This document shows, in pieces, positions 7,306 through 10,220 of a DNA stretch of 10,220 nt (the stretch's first letter is position 1; the number at the start of each line of letters is the position of its first letter). Origin of the DNA: an uncultured Lachnospiraceae bacterium. GTDB taxonomy: Bacteria > Bacillota_A > Clostridia > Lachnospirales > Lachnospiraceae. The stretch is taken from positions 1 through 10,220 of the forward strand of contig CAJUMT010000126.1 of the NCBI GenBank assembly GCA_910587495.1, given 5' to 3'. The position numbers and the translations under genes were made by a program. The notes beneath the pieces are model-generated. The model ran no database searches, was not told the origin of the DNA, and worked only from the letters and a program-made list of their open reading frames with translations.

Positions 7306-7724
7306 CATTTAAACAGGCAGTATAAATATACTACCAACGGAGAAAGTTTATATAAGTGGAAAAATTACAGAGAAAATTTCATATGGATTTATGAAACTGA
7401 AAAGTATAATATAGTAGTAATAGATAGTCAAAAAATGGAATCAGTGAAATTGATGTTCGGCTTATGCCTTGATGGAATGAGCTTGGGCAGATTAAAAACG
7501 TTATAGAATCTCAAAGGATTGAACATCCAGCCAAATATAAGAAAGATAAGATAATAGGGTGGTCTTTGGCAGAAATAAGAAAGATTTTGCCTGATCCAAG
7601 AAAAGAAATGGGAGATATAGAGGTTTTATGCTGTAAGGATTCAACAAGGGAAATTGTCATAAAGTACTTGAAGTATGTAAGTGTGTATTGTGCAGGAAAT
7701 ATAGAGATAATATTAAACACATAG
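7306..7724 (+). pseudogene. Decayed gene of unknown function, one frameshift and one stop
   Basis: Two overlapping frames read as one protein of about 139 residues once two lesions are repaired. The first part (frame of 7306) contains YKWKNYRENFIWIYETEKYN and then IVVIDSQ. One A appears lost from the A-run at 7430-7435; restoring it continues as KNGISEIDVRLMP. A TGA at 7470-7472 then stands where a tryptophan or similar codon would fit, before WNELGQIKNVIESQ. The last 83 codons are open, include GWSLAEIRKILPDPRKEM, and end at TAG 7722-7724. There is no start codon in the upstream part, so the N-terminus is probably also lost. It is charged, soluble-looking and has no motif I can name. It may be the remnant of an earlier accessory gene at this site. 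A sequencing error could explain one lesion but hardly both and the missing start. Confidence 0.6.
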
Positions 7725-7763
7725 AGGTAGAATGAGAAAATATTACTGATATCAAAGTGCTAA

Positions 7764-7792
7764 TTGTAAAGGCGGAATATTATGTGTATAAT
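7764..7792 (+). promoter_or_regulatory. Sigma-A promoter of the accessory operon
   Basis: TTGTAA (7764-7769, four of six consensus bases) and a perfect TATAAT (7787-7792) are separated by 17 bases. Transcription would start near 7799, leaving a leader of about 67 bases before the ATG at 7866. It lies just after the stop of the decayed gene, so the operon has its own vegetative promoter. Confidence 0.75.
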
Positions 7793-7803
7793 ACGGCTAG
7801 AAC

Positions 7804-7815
7804 ATACTTAAGTAT
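7804..7815. promoter_or_regulatory. Perfect 12-base palindrome at the start of the operon mRNA, possible operator
   Basis: ATACTTAAGTAT is its own reverse complement. It begins 12 bases after the -10 box, so it would lie just inside the transcript. A site here would suit a dimeric repressor blocking initiation or early elongation. It is AT-rich, and no regulator gene is visible in the window, so binding is inference. Confidence 0.4.
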
Positions 7816-7865
7816 ACATTTTGCATAAAGACCAGATGTTATTCAGACAAAAAGATAGGGGAATC

Positions 7866-9464
7866 ATGAAATACGCTATTGATAGATATGAGATGGGGTT
7901 AGAGAAAGAGGTTAGTGCAGATATCTTTTATAATAAGGATATTCCCCGGAAAAAGGACAGGTTTTTTTGTCCTGAATGCGGGGAACCTGTATTTTGGTGT
8001 TCAAAAGGGGGTTTGCAGCCGAACAAATTTTCACATTATAACAAGACGGAACAGACCCCAGAATGTGATAAACGAGTGGATGGGTGCTCAGAATTGAATT
8101 TGTATGAGCGTGTTGGATTGCCTGTTTATCTGGCTATCAGAGCTGTTAACCAGTTTTCTTTGATGATAGGATTTCCTGCGGCTGGTGAGCAGTTACTTGC
8201 CATGGCTGCATCACGCGATATCAAGGTTTGTATTACAGGGGCAGAGCATTATAGAAAAATTTCTGTGAATGCAGTCAATTTTCTGGAAGATGATGTTACT
8301 TTGGTGCCGATTAATTTCATCCCATATCCGGGAAAAAATTTTGGAGTGACATTTGAATCAGAAGAAGCATTGGAACTTCGCAAAAAGTGGTCTGATTATG
8401 CGGATGGATTTGGCTACGGAGGGGCAATTTTTACATATGGGGAAACTGGAGGAAAAAAGATCAGGAAAGGCGGTAACATTTCATCTGATAAACAATATTA
8501 TGTGATTGCCAGAGAATTTGCTCCACCCCAGGAGATTTTTTCACAAAAGCTTGGAACAATTATATTGAGTGAGAAGGTTTACAATGTATATTTAATTACG
8601 ATTAATGTTCCGATAGAAAACGCAAATAGATACCAATATGTAAAAAATTATCTGCAAATACAGTTTGGTGTATGGCTACTGCAGACATCTCCGGAACTGA
8701 TTCCGCTGTGGCCGCCCACGACAGAACAGGGGGCTATGATACCTGCCAAAAGCAATGCAAAGGTGTATTGTTCAGTATCCAGTGGAAATGACGAACCGAA
8801 TGTATATAGATATGACGGTTATGAAGTTTTTCCGATGGCTGTCAATAAAGCCGAAGGTGGTCGCCATACAGTTTCCTTTATCATACATTCTCAGGAAATA
8901 TTTCTTTCTGTAGATAGAAAATATGCAGGAAGAGAAATATCGTTTCAATCCAAAAAGGTTATTCATCCAGAGTATGAGTATAATTTTTGTATTGAAAAGG
9001 AAAACGGGGATTTCGTGGAATGGAAGGATGTCACGAAAGATGTGATTTCAGAAGCCTGTTTTCTAAACTCAAATGCAAAAATAGAAATTTATATTGGAAC
9101 CAGGGATAAAATATTTCAGCATATATCTATTCGTGAGCGGAAAGTACCTGTTTCTGCCCAATACAATTCAGAAGAAATTATGTTTGTGGAGGAAGGCGGA
9201 GTTTTTACTTATTATCGGATAAAAGCTGCAAGTAAAGGAAAAAGCTTAAAGGAAATATTGACAGTAAATAAAATAAGAAAGTGTTATCAGGGAGAGTTAG
9301 TTCCCGTCCCATATTGGGTAGAAAATATGTTTCTTAAATGGAAAAGAATGGGGAATAACAGGATGTTTAATGAAGTAAAGAGGATGATTGTTAATGGAAA
9401 AATACCAGCCGGCATTTTGAAAATATTATATGAATGCTGTAGTGGGGAGGAATATCATATATGA
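7866..9464 (+). CDS. CoiA-like zinc-motif protein of unknown function
   Basis: The protein has 532 residues from this start. Its N-terminal part resembles the start of CoiA-like competence proteins: RFFCPECGEPV with C35 and C38, then KFSHY with H57 and TPECDKR with C67, a likely CCHC zinc site. Before it lies a short segment, MKYAIDRYEMGLEKEVSAD. After it I do not see the nuclease core expected in full CoiA proteins. Instead there are blocks such as ERVGLPVYLAIR and FSLMIGFPAAGE near 80-105, a mixed middle, beta-rich-looking stretches after about 300, and a basic helical C-terminus (MFLKWKRMGNNRMFNEVKRM). No signal peptide or membrane segment is evident, so it is probably cytoplasmic. Start choice is uncertain: ATG 7866 has only AGGGG four bases upstream, while TTG 7821 and ATG 7836 lie in frame with no better site. 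It is the first gene of an operon with its own promoter. A nucleic-acid role is inferred only from the zinc motif. Confidence 0.75.
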   Translation: MKYAIDRYEMGLEKEVSADIFYNKDIPRKKDRFFCPECGEPVFWCSKGGLQPNKFSHYNKTEQTPECDKRVDGCSELNLYERVGLPVYLAIRAVNQFSLMIGFPAAGEQLLAMAASRDIKVCITGAEHYRKISVNAVNFLEDDVTLVPINFIPYPGKNFGVTFESEEALELRKKWSDYADGFGYGGAIFTYGETGGKKIRKGGNISSDKQYYVIAREFAPPQEIFSQKLGTIILSEKVYNVYLITINVPIENANRYQYVKNYLQIQFGVWLLQTSPELIPLWPPTTEQGAMIPAKSNAKVYCSVSSGNDEPNVYRYDGYEVFPMAVNKAEGGRHTVSFIIHSQEIFLSVDRKYAGREISFQSKKVIHPEYEYNFCIEKENGDFVEWKDVTKDVISEACFLNSNAKIEIYIGTRDKIFQHISIRERKVPVSAQYNSEEIMFVEEGGVFTYYRIKAASKGKSLKEILTVNKIRKCYQGELVPVPYWVENMFLKWKRMGNNRMFNEVKRMIVNGKIPAGILKILYECCSGEEYHI

Positions 9465-10220
9465 AACAACCATGGAAAAGCATTAATCATTTGAAGGAGA
9501 AAGAGGCAACGAAAACAGGAAACAATGACAATGCAGAGAATGTAAGTTCTTTGCAGCAGACCTTGAGGGAGACGGGAAGAATTTTATTGAATGATCTTTC
9601 AGAAGAGGAAATAGAATATATTTGTATGAAAATTACGCCAAGAAAAATTCGTGTATATTTTCAGAGGCATCCTCAAGAATTCAATAAAATTCGTCGAGGA
9701 AGCCGAGCAGCTTCTTTATCGGATGATATGACGGTAATGCTTGTAAGAAAAAATATTAAGAAAGATTTTATCGCATCATTTATCACTAAGCAGCTTGATA
9801 TCTGGAGCTTGGAAATAGAGAAATATCAAAAAATGCAGGAAGAGAAGGGAAAATCGAGTTCCATAGCTTTGCTTGAAGCTATATTTCAAAGTGTGTTTCA
9901 GGAAAATGTAGCTCTCTTTTTTAAAGTGACAGGAGAACTTTGCTCCAAAGAATATATTGCATTAATGGAAGAAGCGTTACAGCTCTTGAATGAAAAGAAA
10001 AAAAGAGAAGAAACAATTGAAACCCTGAAAAGTGAAACGGAGGAGAGAGTAAAAAGGGGGGAGATTACAGAATTAAAAGAAAAAGTAAAGAATTTGACGG
10101 TTCAAAAAGTAAAGTTGGAGCAGGAAGTAGAAGCGGAAAAAGAACTCTATTTCAAAGCACAAATGTCATTGTCCAAATTATCTGAGAGAAACAGTGAATT
10201 GGAAAGTGAAGTAATGTTAA
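9461..10220 (+). CDS. Coiled-coil protein of unknown function, N-terminal 253 residues (3' end outside window)
   Basis: The frame is open from ATG 9461 to the window edge. The ATG overlaps the preceding stop codon as ATGA, and GGGGAGG lies ten bases upstream, so it is coupled to the CoiA-like gene and their products are likely partners. The first 35 residues are polar and probably flexible. Residues about 36-165 form a mostly helical region with a basic patch, RKIRVYFQRHPQEFNKIRRG (61-80), then DDMTVMLVRKNIKKDF. From about 168 onward the sequence is strongly heptad-like and rich in E and K (EEALQLLNEKKKREETIETL and beyond), a long coiled coil that runs off the end. No enzymatic motif or membrane segment is visible. 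It could be a scaffold, sensor or oligomerising subunit; any C-terminal effector domain would be outside the window. I do not recognise the family. Confidence 0.8.
   Translation, partial: MKQPWKSINHLKEKEATKTGNNDNAENVSSLQQTLRETGRILLNDLSEEEIEYICMKITPRKIRVYFQRHPQEFNKIRRGSRAASLSDDMTVMLVRKNIKKDFIASFITKQLDIWSLEIEKYQKMQEEKGKSSSIALLEAIFQSVFQENVALFFKVTGELCSKEYIALMEEALQLLNEKKKREETIETLKSETEERVKRGEITELKEKVKNLTVQKVKLEQEVEAEKELYFKAQMSLSKLSERNSELESEVML

Noticed and set aside
7511..7720. Minus-strand open frame of 69 codons across the decayed gene
   Set aside because: It has no binding site, and the plus-strand frame carries the protein-like sequence.
7821..7865. TTG 7821 or ATG 7836 as start of the CoiA-like gene
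   Set aside because: Neither has a recognisable binding site. ATG 7866 has a weak one and the zinc domain follows naturally, but the choice is not certain.
1..10220. CRISPR array, tRNA, rRNA, insertion sequence or transposase
   Set aside because: No regularly spaced repeats, cloverleaf-like sequence, terminal inverted repeats or transposase frame was seen on either strand.

Overview
The window looks like chromosomal DNA of a spore-forming member of the Clostridia, most like Lachnospiraceae. The reasons are two SpoVA spore proteins, an AddAB rather than RecBCD recombination nuclease, strong AGGAGG-type ribosome binding sites, and moderate G+C in the core genes. The family-level placement is an inference from protein style.

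Left part (1-6542), all on the minus strand. Read in the direction of transcription this is spoVAD (5508-6542), a small zinc-dependent phospholipase C-like protein (4826-5404), a strong intrinsic terminator (4758-4804), then addB (1324-4719) and addA (1-1327, running off the left edge). addB and addA overlap by four bases and form the helicase-nuclease that processes double-strand breaks for RecA. The phospholipase-like gene has an extended -10 promoter of its own and keeps the zinc ligands but has no signal peptide.

Middle (6543-7217). spoVAC (6673-7134, plus strand) is divergent from spoVAD across a 130-base gap. Both belong to the channel that moves dipicolinic acid into the developing spore and out at germination, and they normally sit head to tail in one operon. 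The gap holds two candidate sigma-G promoters whose -35 boxes lie back to back. A stem-loop terminator follows spoVAC.

Right part (7219-10220), AT-rich and different in character. 60-base samples are about 58% G+C inside spoVAD (6121-6180), 22% at 7381-7440 and 37% at 9481-9540. First comes a decayed gene (7306-7724) with one frameshift and one stop codon, both of which can be repaired on paper. Next is a good sigma-A promoter (7764-7792), a perfect 12-base palindrome just past the start of transcription (7804-7815), and a two-gene operon that continues beyond the window. Its first gene encodes a 532-residue protein with a CoiA-like CCHC zinc motif near its N-terminus. Its second gene, overlapping the first by four bases, encodes a protein with a helical N-terminal part and a long coiled coil, cut off by the window edge. 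I do not recognise this pair as a named system. It is the best candidate here for an undescribed accessory module, possibly in DNA handling or defence, but the window ends before any gene that would define its activity.
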